Below, piece by piece: positions 25,764 through 34,486 of a DNA stretch of 64,000 bases. The position numbers were made by a program, and so were the translations under genes. How positions within the stretch are numbered: position 1 is the stretch's first letter; the number at the start of each line of letters is the position of its first letter. Under the pieces are notes generated by a model. That model ran no database searches, was not told the origin of the DNA, and saw only the letters and a list, made by a program, of their open reading frames with translations. Source of the DNA: Rivularia sp. T60_A2020_040 (lineage in GTDB: Bacteria > Cyanobacteriota > Cyanobacteriia > Cyanobacteriales > Nostocaceae); NCBI GenBank assembly GCA_015272215.1, contig JACYMD010000048.1, positions 103,940-167,939 on the forward strand, written 5' to 3'.

Positions 25764-27242
25764 ATGCGATTACAATCAAAAAATCAGCTACGACGGCGGG
25801 GTGCGACTTTGACGGCTCAAGGCTCAAGCAAACTCAACCACGCAAAAGCTGAAGTAGAAATTGAACGAAATTTTAAGCGATACACTCTTGAAGACCTCAG
25901 TGAGAAATGCGGGTTAACCCCTAATACCCTCAGCAAGGTATTTACTTGCTCAGTAGGAGTCGATAAGCGAACCCTAGAATGTTGTTTCAATGCCTTTAAT
26001 CTAACCTTATTAAAAGACGATTATCACTATCTTGATCTGGAGACTCACCAGGACAATTTTGCCGACATTGGCTCAATGTTCACGAATGAAAACATCTGTG
26101 CCATCGCATCAGTTTACAATCCTCGCACCAATTCCCCTCAAACCCACAGAATGGAACAAGCGCAAGACGATCGGCAATTTCGTGCCTCAACCATACCAGG
26201 AGGACAGATGCCCCTGGATTCAACCTTTTACGTTGACCGTCCCATGCTTGAATCCCTTTGTTACGAAGCCATCCAGCAACCCGGTGCGCTGCTCAATATC
26301 CGCGCTCCCAAGCAAATGGGCAAAACTTCGTTAATGACCCGCATTCTAGCTTCCGCTAGCCTCATGGGACACAACACAGTTTCGATAAACTTGCAACTTG
26401 CCGAGGACGATATTTTACAGAACCTAGAACGCTTTTTACAATGGTTCTGTGCCAGAGTCAGCAAGCAGCTAGACTTACCAGATGCGATTGCATCTTTTTA
26501 TAACAACAATTTTGGTAGCAAATCGAACACCACTGACTACTTCGAGGATGTTATCTTAGCTAACCTCGATCGCGCAGCGTCTCCAAGGGAAAATCGCCCC
26601 TTAGTCATTGCTATCGATGAAATTAACCAGCTTTTCGCCTACCCAGACGTTGCTCGTGAATTTCTCCTACTTTTGCGAATCTGGTCTGAGCGAGCTAAAG
26701 CAAGGGTAGGAGAGAGCAATCCTTGGCACAACCTCCGACTGGTGACGGTTCATTCCACCGAAATCCAGATACCAGTTTCGATCAATAAATCCCTCTTGAA
26801 TACAGGGCTAGTGTTGAATTTACCTGAGTTTACCCATGCTCAGGTGCAGGAATTGGCAAATCGATGGGGAGAAGAAATAACGGCGGAACAAATCGAGCAA
26901 TTGATTACCCTTCTGGGAGGACATCCCTATCGGTTGCAGTCGGCATTTTATCATCTACATCAGCAGACAATAACCCTTGAACAACTCTTAGAAAATTCTT
27001 CAATTGCTGCTGCCATTTATGCAGATCATCTAGAATCACAATGGTGGAACCTGCTACGATATCCCGATTTATTGCCATTATTTACAGAAATTGTTAACCA
27101 ATCAAGTCCTGTAGATTGCGAGGCTGTGCAAGCCGGACAGTTGTGCAATATGGGGTTGGTGCGTCTGTATGGTAGAATGGCAAATTTGAGATGCGAGTTA
27201 TTTCGTCCTTTTTTCTGCGATCGCTTGGCGCATAACTCTTAG
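25764..27242 (+). CDS. vMAP-type HTH plus AAA-like ATPase, probable regulator/sensor
   Basis: The track begins at a TTG; ATG 25764 gives 492 aa. Residues about 30-95 contain a helix-turn-helix-like domain (RYTLEDLSEKCGLTPNTLSKVF...DKRTLECCFNAFNLTL) of the kind at the N terminus of vWA-MoxR-associated proteins. The rest is an AAA-like (AAA_35 style) NTPase: P-loop region IRAPKQMGKTSLMTRIL, a Walker B-like LVIAIDEINQLF, and the LGGHPYRLQSAFYHL winged-helix-proximal stretch. Such proteins are common in cyanobacteria as sensors or parts of conflict systems. Being divergent from the protease gene, it may control the peptide locus; this is inference. Confidence 0.75.
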   Translation: MRLQSKNQLRRRGATLTAQGSSKLNHAKAEVEIERNFKRYTLEDLSEKCGLTPNTLSKVFTCSVGVDKRTLECCFNAFNLTLLKDDYHYLDLETHQDNFADIGSMFTNENICAIASVYNPRTNSPQTHRMEQAQDDRQFRASTIPGGQMPLDSTFYVDRPMLESLCYEAIQQPGALLNIRAPKQMGKTSLMTRILASASLMGHNTVSINLQLAEDDILQNLERFLQWFCARVSKQLDLPDAIASFYNNNFGSKSNTTDYFEDVILANLDRAASPRENRPLVIAIDEINQLFAYPDVAREFLLLLRIWSERAKARVGESNPWHNLRLVTVHSTEIQIPVSINKSLLNTGLVLNLPEFTHAQVQELANRWGEEITAEQIEQLITLLGGHPYRLQSAFYHLHQQTITLEQLLENSSIAAAIYADHLESQWWNLLRYPDLLPLFTEIVNQSSPVDCEAVQAGQLCNMGLVRLYGRMANLRCELFRPFFCDRLAHNS

Positions 27243-27378
27243 CAAAAAGTGTCCGTGACACATAAGGCTTATTGCCTGTTCGATTATTTTAAATCTGGAA
27301 GCTGAATAAATAATATTTAATACAGATAAAAAAAGTATTTTTATTTAGAATATAAAAAGTAAGTTATCTGGAATTTCT

Positions 27379-27567
27379 ATGGAAAAGCTCAATATAAAAG
27401 AAGAAGCTCGAAAGCTGATCGATAAATTGCCCGATGACTCTACGTGGGATGACTTGATGTACGAGATTTATGTTCGACAAGTAGTTGAAGCTGGACTTGC
27501 CGATAGTAACGCTGGTAAAGTAATTTCGGTACAAGATGTTAGGGCAAAATTTGGATTACCAGAGTGA
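27379..27567 (+). CDS. Antitoxin of a ParE/RelE-type pair
   Basis: A 62-aa acidic protein (MEKLNIKEEARKLIDKLPDDSTWDDLMYEIYVRQVVEAGLAD...). The LPDDSTWDDLMYEIYVR stretch is typical of small antitoxins found beside RelE/ParE toxins in cyanobacteria. It precedes the toxin gene with a four-base overlap (GTGA), so the two are coupled. It should bind and neutralise the toxin and repress the operon. Confidence 0.85.
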   Translation: MEKLNIKEEARKLIDKLPDDSTWDDLMYEIYVRQVVEAGLADSNAGKVISVQDVRAKFGLPE

Positions 27568-27860
27568 AAGTTTTCTGGACAGAAACAGCAGTAGAGAATC
27601 TATCAGCAATTTATACCTATATTGCTCAAAACTCACCTCAGTATGCAGACAGGATTATTGATCGCATAACCAAACGTTCCCAACAGATTGCGAATTTTCC
27701 TCTATCTGGTCGAATTGTAATTGAGTTTGAAACCGAGCAAATTCGAGAGGTTATCGAAGGTTCATACCGAATTATTTATTACATCAAACCCGAACAAATA
27801 GACGTACTTGCTGTGATACATGGCGCACAGGAAATTATACCAAACACAGAAGAATCGTAA
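27564..27860 (+). CDS. ParE/RelE-family toxin
   Basis: A 98-aa protein starting at GTG. It has the family layout: VFWTETAVENLSAIYTYIAQNSPQYADRIIDRI, then NFPLSGRIV, EIREVIEGSYRIIYYI and DVLAVIHGAQEI. RelE members cut mRNA on the ribosome and ParE members poison gyrase; the sequence alone does not separate the two with certainty, though the helical N-terminal half is ParE-like. It closes the accessory island on the right. Its 3' end abuts the convergent argC gene. Confidence 0.88.
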   Translation: MKVFWTETAVENLSAIYTYIAQNSPQYADRIIDRITKRSQQIANFPLSGRIVIEFETEQIREVIEGSYRIIYYIKPEQIDVLAVIHGAQEIIPNTEES

Positions 27861-27866
27861 AAATAT

Positions 27867-28826
27867 TCAACGAAGCCCTAAATCTTCATCCAAACCCAGC
27901 ATAATATTTAAATTCTGTACCGCTGCACCAGAAGCACCTTTTCCTAAGTTATCCAATCTTGCTACTAACAAAGCTTCTTTTGTTTCGTCATTCGCAAACA
28001 CAAATACTTGCACTAAGTTAGTATCATTTGCTGCTTGAGCATCAAAAAATTTAGCTTTACGCAATGAATCATCATTCAAAGCAGCAACATAAACGTATTT
28101 TTCGTTTTGATAATATTCTTTAAGCGTATTGTGAATCAATTCACCACTGGGTTGATTTTGCAGTGCGTGTAGAGGTAGAGGAATTTGTACCAACATTCCT
28201 TTTTCAAAGTTTCCCACAGCAGGAACAAACAAAGGTGGAAATTGCAATCCCGAATGGTTGTGCATTTCTTTGACGTGTTTGTGTCCGAAACTTAAACCAT
28301 AGATACCATAAGCATAACTATCTGCTTGCTGTTGAGAAATGCTTTGATATTCTTCAATTAGTTTTTTTCCTCCTCCTGAATACCCGGAAATAGCGTTAAT
28401 AGTGACGGGGAAATCTTTGGGGATAATACCAGATACAATTAAAGGACGTACACAGGCTAAAAATCCCGTGGGATAACATCCCGGATTACTGACTCTTTTT
28501 GCGTGTTTAATTTCTTCTCTGCGGTTCTGTTCTAATTCGGGAAAACCGTATACCCAGCCATCTGCAACGCGATGGGCAGAACTTGCATCGAGTATTTTTA
28601 CGTTGGAATTGGTGACAAAACTTACAGCTTCGCGAGCTGCGTCGTCGGGTAAACAGAGAATTGTCACATCTGCTGAGTTAATTAATTGCGATCGCGCTTC
28701 GGCATCTTTACGTTTTTCTGGAGGTATGCTGACAATTTCGATGTCATGGCGATCGTTTAAACGCGAGTGAATTTGCAAGCCTGTAGTACCTTCTGCACCA
28801 TCGATAAAAACAGTTGGTTTACCCAT
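27867..28826 (-). CDS. argC: N-acetyl-gamma-glutamyl-phosphate reductase, type 2
   Basis: A 319-aa NADPH-dependent enzyme of arginine synthesis that reduces N-acetylglutamyl phosphate to the semialdehyde. It has the N-terminal nucleotide-binding FIDGAEGTTGLQIHSRL, the catalytic Cys117 in SNPGCYPTGF, and the INAISGYSGGGKK segment. At 319 aa with this spacing it is the short type-2 form, whereas the ~350-aa type-1 form is usual in cyanobacteria, so it may be a second or acquired copy. A GGAGGT ribosome binding site precedes ATG 28826 and fixes the start. Confidence 0.93.
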   Translation of the reverse strand: MGKPTVFIDGAEGTTGLQIHSRLNDRHDIEIVSIPPEKRKDAEARSQLINSADVTILCLPDDAAREAVSFVTNSNVKILDASSAHRVADGWVYGFPELEQNRREEIKHAKRVSNPGCYPTGFLACVRPLIVSGIIPKDFPVTINAISGYSGGGKKLIEEYQSISQQQADSYAYGIYGLSFGHKHVKEMHNHSGLQFPPLFVPAVGNFEKGMLVQIPLPLHALQNQPSGELIHNTLKEYYQNEKYVYVAALNDDSLRKAKFFDAQAANDTNLVQVFVFANDETKEALLVARLDNLGKGASGAAVQNLNIMLGLDEDLGLR

Positions 28827-29164
28827 AATTCTATACCTCCAGTCAAAATTCCGAGATGCTTTTATATTTTCTCATTAAATGTTGCTTAAATGAATAGCAC
28901 TTAATATAGCAATCCTAAATCATATATGAGAATTTAGATCCCCGAATTCTTCAACAAGTCGGGGATCTGAACAGTTGTGTTGTGTGACAAATATTTGGGG
29001 AAAAACCCGACTTTTTTATAGTTTGTCGTCGTGTTGCCCAGTTATTTTACTTAACATATTTGTGTAATAATTAATGGAATAATATATTTATTTGTCAAAT
29101 CGATTTAATTTCATATTGATTGAACAATTATTGTTTATTTTCCATTAAAATTGTCAAATTAAAG
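28827..29164. other. Intergenic with hairpin repeat AGATCCCCGA...TCGGGGATCT
   Basis: About 340 bases between divergent genes. A 10-bp stem (28936-28945 with 28959-28968) matches a common cyanobacterial interspersed hairpin. A half copy of the AAAAACCCGACTT element lies at 29001-29014. No gene seen. Confidence 0.6.
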
Positions 29165-29821
29165 ATGAAATCCGCGAATCGCTGGCTATTTTTGGGTGTT
29201 GGTTTAATTGTACTTGTAGTCTTCGGCTACGGAGGCTATCAAATGGGACGCTATTTTTTAAGCGGAGGTACAACAAGTAATTTGGTAAGTAAGGAAACCG
29301 AAAAGGATAATAATATAAAAATGACATTGGGTAGTTTTCGAGAACTTGAAGGTACACCTTATTTAATGGCACCTGTAAATTCTCAAGATAATTCTCGTCA
29401 AAGCTATTACGATAAAAATGCTTTACGAGCCTATAATTATTTATTTTTCAATACTAATGATAAATCAGCACAGCGATTAGTTGTTGGAAATAAGTTTTTG
29501 TTTTTAAATGCTCAAGAAGTCGTATTGCAAAGACGTGAAGATAAAATTGTCACGGGGATGTGGTATGAAGTAGTTAAAGCTGATAGCAATAATGATGGAC
29601 GTTTAGATGAACAAGATCAGAAAACTATCGCCATTTCTGATGTTTCAGGAAGCGATTATACAGAAGTAATTGATCAAATTGATCGGCTTTTAGGTTCGCA
29701 TCAAAAAAATTCCAGAACTTTGTTAGTTTTTTATGAATTTGATAATAGGGAATATGTTGCTGAAATTAGTATGGACAGACGTGTATTAGTTGAAAAACAA
29801 GTATTACCTTCAATAAAATAA
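29165..29821 (+). CDS. Membrane-anchored protein with an EF-hand-like loop, unknown function
   Basis: The track starts at 29120, but the ATG at 29165 (MKSANRWLFLGVGLIVLV...) is preferred because it puts the hydrophobic segment (about residues 6-30) at the N terminus, giving 218 aa. The rest is soluble and presumably periplasmic. It contains DSNNDGRLDEQD, a good match to a calcium-binding EF-hand/dockerin loop (D-x-N-x-D-G-x-L-D-x-x-D). I do not recognise the family. It stands alone between argC and uvrC. Calcium binding is an inference from one loop only. Confidence 0.7.
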   Translation: MKSANRWLFLGVGLIVLVVFGYGGYQMGRYFLSGGTTSNLVSKETEKDNNIKMTLGSFRELEGTPYLMAPVNSQDNSRQSYYDKNALRAYNYLFFNTNDKSAQRLVVGNKFLFLNAQEVVLQRREDKIVTGMWYEVVKADSNNDGRLDEQDQKTIAISDVSGSDYTEVIDQIDRLLGSHQKNSRTLLVFYEFDNREYVAEISMDRRVLVEKQVLPSIK

Positions 29822-29901
29822 AATTGGTAATTGGTGATGGGTAATTGGTAATTGGTAATTAAAATCTGTGTAATCCGTGCAATCCTTTTGAATCCGTGGT
29901 A

Positions 29902-31785
29902 TTAACCTTTACTGGGATGAAAGTAATCATAAATTTCCTGTGCTAAACGCGAACCAATTCCGGAAACTTCGGCGATTTGATCGGGTGTAGCTAACCTGAT
30001 ATAATCTATGGAACGAAAATGGGCTAACAGTTGCTGCTGACGATTGTGTCCCAAACCAGGAATTTCATCCAAGCGCGATCGCCTTAATTTTGCGGTACGC
30101 TGTTGACGATGGAAACTCACAGCAAAACGGTGTGCTTCATCGCGTAAACGTCGCAATAACTGGACTCCCGGCTGTTCGGCTTCTGTTTCTAAGGGTAGGG
30201 ATTCTCCGGGTAAAAATATTTCTTCTTGTCGTTTTGCCAGACTGACAACTCGCACATCTTCTAATAAGTTCATTTCTTGTAAAACTGTTACCACAGAAGA
30301 TAGTTGTCCTTTTCCACCGTCTATCATCACTAAATCGGGGAAATCAGGATTACCCACTCGCTGCAATTGTGGCTCTTCTACATATTTACGAAAGCGTCTT
30401 CCGATAACTTCAGCTAAGGAAGCAAAGTCATCCGAATGACCGATTGTAACCTTGGGATTTCTAATTTTATAACGACGATAGTGCTGATTTGCGGGTAAAC
30501 CATCAATAAATACTACTTGGGAAGCTACGGCATTAGAACCTTGAATGTGGGAAATATCGTAACCTTCGATGCGGTGCGGTAAATCCGGTAAATCCAGGAT
30601 ACCAGCTAAATCTTGTAGTGCTAATTGATCGCGAGAGCCAAGTTTTTGCACTCTTTGCAATTCATAACTAGCGTTTCGCTCTACCATTTCAATTAATTCT
30701 GCTTTAAGTTGACGTTGGGGGGTTATGATAGAGACTTTTTTCCCTTTGCGCTGAGTCAACACATCCGCTAAAATTTCCGCATCTGCTAAATCGTGCTGAA
30801 CTAAAATTTCTGTAGGGATTTCTACTGAGTCAGCAGTTTGATAATGTTCTTCTAATACTCGTTGTAAGATAGCTCCAACTTCGGCTTGAGCGTCGGCTAT
30901 AAATGCTAATCTCCCTACTAATTGTCCGGCACGAATCTGAAATAATTGGATGCAAGCGTGTTTTTCGTCTGCGGCTAAAGCTATGGCATCGCGAGAAATA
31001 GTATCATCAGGTAAAGATACTTTTTGGTCGGCATTTAACGATTTTAAACCGGCAATTTGGTCACGCATCCGAGCCGCAGTTTCAAAGTTGAGTTCTTCAG
31101 CAGCTTGATGCATCTGCTGTGTCAGTGTATCAATTAATTCAGAAGTCCGACCTTGAAAAACCATTGCTACTTTTTGCACGATTTTGCGATATTCCTCTGG
31201 TGTAACCAATTGCTGACACACACCAGGACACCTTCCCAAATCATAGTTTAAACAAGGTCTGTCTTTAAAAAGCGGTTGCGGGCGCTGTCGTAAAGGAAAT
31301 ATCCGCTTACACAAATGCAATATGGATCGCAACAAGCGAGAATCGGTATAGGGACCATAATACTTGTCCTTTTCTTTACCAAGTTTGCGTTTGCGGGTCA
31401 TGTAAATTCTCGGATATTCTTCCGACCAAGTTATACAAACATAAGGATACTTTTTATCATCCTTGAGCAGCACGTTAAAATATGGCTGATGCTGCTTAAT
31501 CAAGTTTGCTTCTAAGGCTAACGCTTCCGTCTCAGTATCAGTGACAATAAACTCAATATCTGTCACCTGTCTTACCATGGTAGCGATACGTTCGGTTAAT
31601 TTTTGCGATTCCCGGAAATAAGAACGAACTCGCGATCGCAATTTTCGCGATTTACCTATATATACGATACGCTCAGTTGCATCCCGCATCAAATAAACTC
31701 CCGCTTCTGGAGGAATTTCTTTAAGACGATTTTCCAGACGTTCGGGATTTTTAAGCAGTGGTAAAGTTTCAGCAGTTTTTATCAC
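29902..31785 (-). CDS. uvrC: UvrABC excinuclease subunit C
   Basis: A 627-aa nucleotide-excision-repair nuclease. In order: a GIY-YIG domain that makes the 3' incision ([28 protein letters not shown]), a cysteine-containing region ([32 protein letters not shown]), the UVR motif for UvrB binding ([29 protein letters not shown]), the RNase H-like 5' incision domain ([26 protein letters not shown]) and a C-terminal helix-hairpin-helix pair ([20 protein letters not shown]). The start is GTG 31785. Length and all parts are normal. Confidence 0.96.
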   Translation of the reverse strand: MIKTAETLPLLKNPERLENRLKEIPPEAGVYLMRDATERIVYIGKSRKLRSRVRSYFRESQKLTERIATMVRQVTDIEFIVTDTETEALALEANLIKQHQPYFNVLLKDDKKYPYVCITWSEEYPRIYMTRKRKLGKEKDKYYGPYTDSRLLRSILHLCKRIFPLRQRPQPLFKDRPCLNYDLGRCPGVCQQLVTPEEYRKIVQKVAMVFQGRTSELIDTLTQQMHQAAEELNFETAARMRDQIAGLKSLNADQKVSLPDDTISRDAIALAADEKHACIQLFQIRAGQLVGRLAFIADAQAEVGAILQRVLEEHYQTADSVEIPTEILVQHDLADAEILADVLTQRKGKKVSIITPQRQLKAELIEMVERNASYELQRVQKLGSRDQLALQDLAGILDLPDLPHRIEGYDISHIQGSNAVASQVVFIDGLPANQHYRRYKIRNPKVTIGHSDDFASLAEVIGRRFRKYVEEPQLQRVGNPDFPDLVMIDGGKGQLSSVVTVLQEMNLLEDVRVVSLAKRQEEIFLPGESLPLETEAEQPGVQLLRRLRDEAHRFAVSFHRQQRTAKLRRSRLDEIPGLGHNRQQQLLAHFRSIDYIRLATPDQIAEVSGIGSRLAQEIYDYFHPSKG

Positions 31786-32347
31786 AAATCAACAAAGGAA
31801 AATTTTACTAATCGACCATATTTACTATTTTAGGTAAAATCCCTAGTTGTTTGGCACAGATTTGATTTTTTTTCAGTTGCCAATCTTTCGGCTGCGTTAG
31901 AGGTTGTTTGAAAAGTCTAATTTCATACTTTATCGGGCGCTTTCGCCAGATTATATCCAAATTTCTTACAAATCCGACACGGATTGCTATACACATAGAT
32001 ATAAATTTTATTTCAAGTTATTTCAAATAAGAATACATCTATTTTGACCCTTTTCTTGGTCAAATCTGAATACTTCAGCGGCTGTTGATAATCAATTCGT
32101 TATATTTGCCCAAATTCGAGCAGCAAAATTTCTGATTTTCTCAAAACCTTTAATAATTAAGAAAATCAACGGATTCATAGACTGCTGTCGAATGACTATG
32201 ATTGGTATAAATATAACTACACACTAATCACAAACTCATGTATCCTTTGAGATTAATTAGTTTAGGTATAGAAAGGAAATTATTTATTTACCTTTTAGTT
32301 GAGACTGTTTGAGAGAAATATAATAAGAGAAAAGTAGGAGAAAAAAC
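31786..32347. other. Intergenic, no gene seen
   Basis: About 560 bases between divergent genes. The 62-aa minus-strand ORF at 31808-31996 looks like chance. The useful signal is the ribosome binding site TAGGAG ending at 32340, which serves the next small gene. Confidence 0.5.
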
Positions 32348-32527
32348 ATGAATTCCCAAGACTTTGAATCTCAGTATCGTGAAGCTATGAATCAAACACT
32401 CAACGAACTGCAATCAGCAATTTTACTGTTAGCACAAGCTCAACGTAAAATTTCGATCATTGGCTCTTCGGTCAAAAATTTGAGTGAAAGCGTAGAAGAA
32501 TATCTAATTAAGGAAAAGTCCGAATAA
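32348..32527 (+). CDS. Small helical protein, 59 aa (missed by ORF track)
   Basis: Starts at ATG 32348 with GGAG at 32337-32340, seven bases upstream, and ends at TAA 32525-32527. The product (MNSQDFESQYREAMNQTLNELQSAILLLAQAQRKI...) is predicted helical and reads like a soluble, coiled-coil-forming protein. The good ribosome binding site and protein-like composition make it credible. Function unknown. It converges on a response regulator gene. Confidence 0.7.
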   Translation: MNSQDFESQYREAMNQTLNELQSAILLLAQAQRKISIIGSSVKNLSESVEEYLIKEKSE

Positions 32528-32572
32528 AGATGATTTTTTATGCATTTTCAAGTCCAATTTGTCAAGCAAATA

Positions 32573-33001
32573 CTATATCTGGTGATAGGATAATTCTTTT
32601 TCAATCGCTTGAGTAAGTTCGTTGAGAATTATAGGTTTAATGAAATAGCGACGAGCGCCTAAATTTATCGCTTTTTTGCAATCTGATTTAAAAGCTAACC
32701 CTGAAACTATAATTACAGGAATTTTAGCAGTTTGTGAGTTTTGCTGCATTTTTTCTAGCAGCAAGTAACCATCAATATCAGGTAACTTTAAGTCCAATAC
32801 AATTAAATCTGGCTGAAAAGTCTCCACTGTAGAGAAAAACCTAGAACCATTAGATAAGGTTTTGACTTCGTATCCACAAAAATTTAGACAATCACCCAAC
32901 AGCATCCGATTAGCATGATTATCTTCAACTAATAAAATTTTTTTGATTTGATGTAACTTTAATTGCTGCTTTGCACTTATTAGCTGCACTGTCATTTTCA
33001 C
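32573..33001 (-). CDS. Single-domain response regulator (REC)
   Basis: A 142-aa protein consisting of one receiver domain. Acid pocket Glu26-Asp27 (ILLVEDNHANRMLL), phospho-acceptor Asp70 (LIVLDLKLPDIDGY), the switch Ser in VIIVSGLAF, and the Lys of YFIKPI are all present. There is no output domain, so it acts by protein contact, as in CheY-like relays. No histidine kinase is adjacent. The first ~18 residues are a non-REC extension; a later start is possible but the upstream part is lysine/glutamine-rich and could be real. Confidence 0.9.
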   Translation of the reverse strand: MKMTVQLISAKQQLKLHQIKKILLVEDNHANRMLLGDCLNFCGYEVKTLSNGSRFFSTVETFQPDLIVLDLKLPDIDGYLLLEKMQQNSQTAKIPVIIVSGLAFKSDCKKAINLGARRYFIKPIILNELTQAIEKELSYHQI

Positions 33002-33477
33002 CTATCATAATTAGGTTACAAGTGAATTATTCGTCAAACAATGAAATATATCATTTTCAATCGGACTGATTTAAAAATATATGTCCAAAAAAAAAGCTAA
33101 TTAGTCAATGGTTATCTATCAATAAAATTTAGCTTCATGATTATTTCTGCTTATTCATCCTAGCTTAAAATAAAAACTTAAGGTAAAGTTAAACTAATTT
33201 TTAACCATACCTTAAGTTTTGATGATAATTTTTACGTTTTTTAAAGGATAAAATAAATAAGTTGACATCGATAAATATTACTTGTGGTTTTATTTAACAC
33301 AATACGGTTAATTTATATTCCCAAAAGGTAAAATTTCAACTAAGTAAAGCGTTCAACTGACTATGAGAAAAGTTGAACGCTTTACTTAGTTTAAGAGTAA
33401 ACTCTGTGTAATGTTCGCAGTTTTTGCGAGAGGATACAAGTAATAATATTAACTTCGATTACAAATTAATTAACTTA
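33002..33477. other. Intergenic with a 21-bp terminator-like hairpin
   Basis: About 475 AT-rich bases between the response regulator start and the PEP-CTERM gene end. No gene. The prominent signal is the perfect inverted repeat listed at 33338-33391. Confidence 0.5.
33338..33391 (-). terminator. 21-bp perfect inverted repeat
   Basis: Arms at 33338-33358 and 33371-33391 are exact reverse complements (core AAGCGTTCAACT / AGTTGAACGCTT) with a 12-base loop. It lies 87 bases beyond the stop of the PEP-CTERM gene, and the minus-strand sequence after it is GAAATTTT, so it is read as that gene's terminator. The length of perfect pairing is unusual. Confidence 0.65.
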
Positions 33478-34041
33478 TTAATCTGAGCTATTTTTTGCCA
33501 ATTTATACTTTGCAGCGAATAAATAGAATGCAATAAATCCTAGTAGTGCCGAAGGTTCCGGAACTTTCTTTCTCTGATCAACTTTAGACTGCCAAACAGT
33601 AGTATAACTAGTAGTATAAGTATCTAAATTTGATTGCTGTTGTTTTTGCGATGGAGTAAATTCAGTATTATATATGATGTATTGAATTCCTTCTCCCGAA
33701 GTTTTGACTTCAATTCTTTCAGCATCCTGAATTGATTGTATGCTGATTTGAGCTTTTTGAAACAATGAAATATTTAATGAATTTTTATGCTCATCCTTGG
33801 TGAATTGATTACACAAATCCAATTCGGGGAAAGATATACAATAATCTGGTTGATTAGATATACTTCTATTTAACAAGGTGTCTTTACTATCAAATGACGC
33901 TGGATTTTGTGGAATTTTTGTTAAAGCATCATCAGGGACAACATTTTGAAATGAACTTGCTTGTGCTGGGGCTGTAGAACTGACGCTAATTATCGTACCA
34001 AGTAATGCGTAATTACGAATTTTTTTGATAGTTATTGTCAT
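33478..34041 (-). CDS. PEP-CTERM sorted exported protein
   Basis: A 187-aa exported protein. It has an N-terminal signal peptide (IKKIRNYALLGTIISVSSTAPAQA, cut after AQA) and a C-terminal PEP-CTERM tail: KVPEPSALLGFIAFYLFAAKYKLAKN, i.e. PEP motif, hydrophobic helix and basic end. Such proteins are processed by exosortase and linked to the cell surface or exopolysaccharide. The mature part has two cysteines and no recognised domain. Function unknown. It is followed by a strong hairpin. Confidence 0.85.
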   Translation of the reverse strand: MTITIKKIRNYALLGTIISVSSTAPAQASSFQNVVPDDALTKIPQNPASFDSKDTLLNRSISNQPDYCISFPELDLCNQFTKDEHKNSLNISLFQKAQISIQSIQDAERIEVKTSGEGIQYIIYNTEFTPSQKQQQSNLDTYTTSYTTVWQSKVDQRKKVPEPSALLGFIAFYLFAAKYKLAKNSSD

Positions 34042-34205
34042 AAAAGATTGGTAATGGGTAATGGTTAATTGGTAATGGCTAATAAAAAATTAGAATATTT
34101 TAAAACTTATATAGGAGTCATAATTAATTCAAAAAAATACCCCCTCTATCCCAATACGGTTCAGTTAAGGTTGTCCGTCAATCAATCAATTTATTGAGAA
34201 CCAAG

Positions 34206-34268
34206 ACTTGGGGGATTCTCCCCCAAACCCCCGATTGGGGGACGGTTGCGTCCCCCAAACCCCCTCCA
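34206..34268. repeat. Clustered hairpins (TTGGGGGA...TCCCCCAA, CCCCCGATTGGGGG)
   Basis: Three hairpins in tandem: TTGGGGGATTCTCCCCCAA, CCCCCGATTGGGGG and GGGACGGTTGCGTCCC. The same consensus is, to my knowledge, one of the dispersed intergenic repeats of filamentous cyanobacteria. Confidence 0.75.
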
Positions 34269-34402
34269 AAAAAGTCGATCTGTTTTGTTTGCGGTAATTA
34301 ATTTATATCCTTAACTGAACTGTATTGCCCTCTATCTCCTCCGCAAACTCATTAGGGACTACCTTTACGATTAAAAGATTAAAAAAATATCATGGATAAA
34401 TC

Positions 34403-34436
34403 AGTAATACCACGCTCAGTTTAACGTGGTATTACT
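34403..34436. terminator. 12-bp hairpin after the aminotransferase gene
   Basis: AGTAATACCACG (34403-34414) and CGTGGTATTACT (34425-34436) pair perfectly around a 10-base loop, 50 bases beyond the aminotransferase stop. Confidence 0.7.
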
Positions 34437-34486
34437 ATAACTATTGATACAAATGAGTTAAGTTTGGATCAATTTTAAATGAAGAT

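Larger units (their letters stand above)
34042..34486. other. Intergenic with G-rich hairpin repeat
   Basis: About 445 bases. It contains short GGTAATTG-type repeats (34047-34080), the G/C-rich hairpin cluster at 34206-34268, and a terminator at 34403-34436. No gene. Confidence 0.6.

Noticed and set aside
31808-31996. 62-aa minus-strand ORF upstream of uvrC
   Set aside because: Lies in the uvrC promoter region, lacks a ribosome binding site and has no protein-like pattern.
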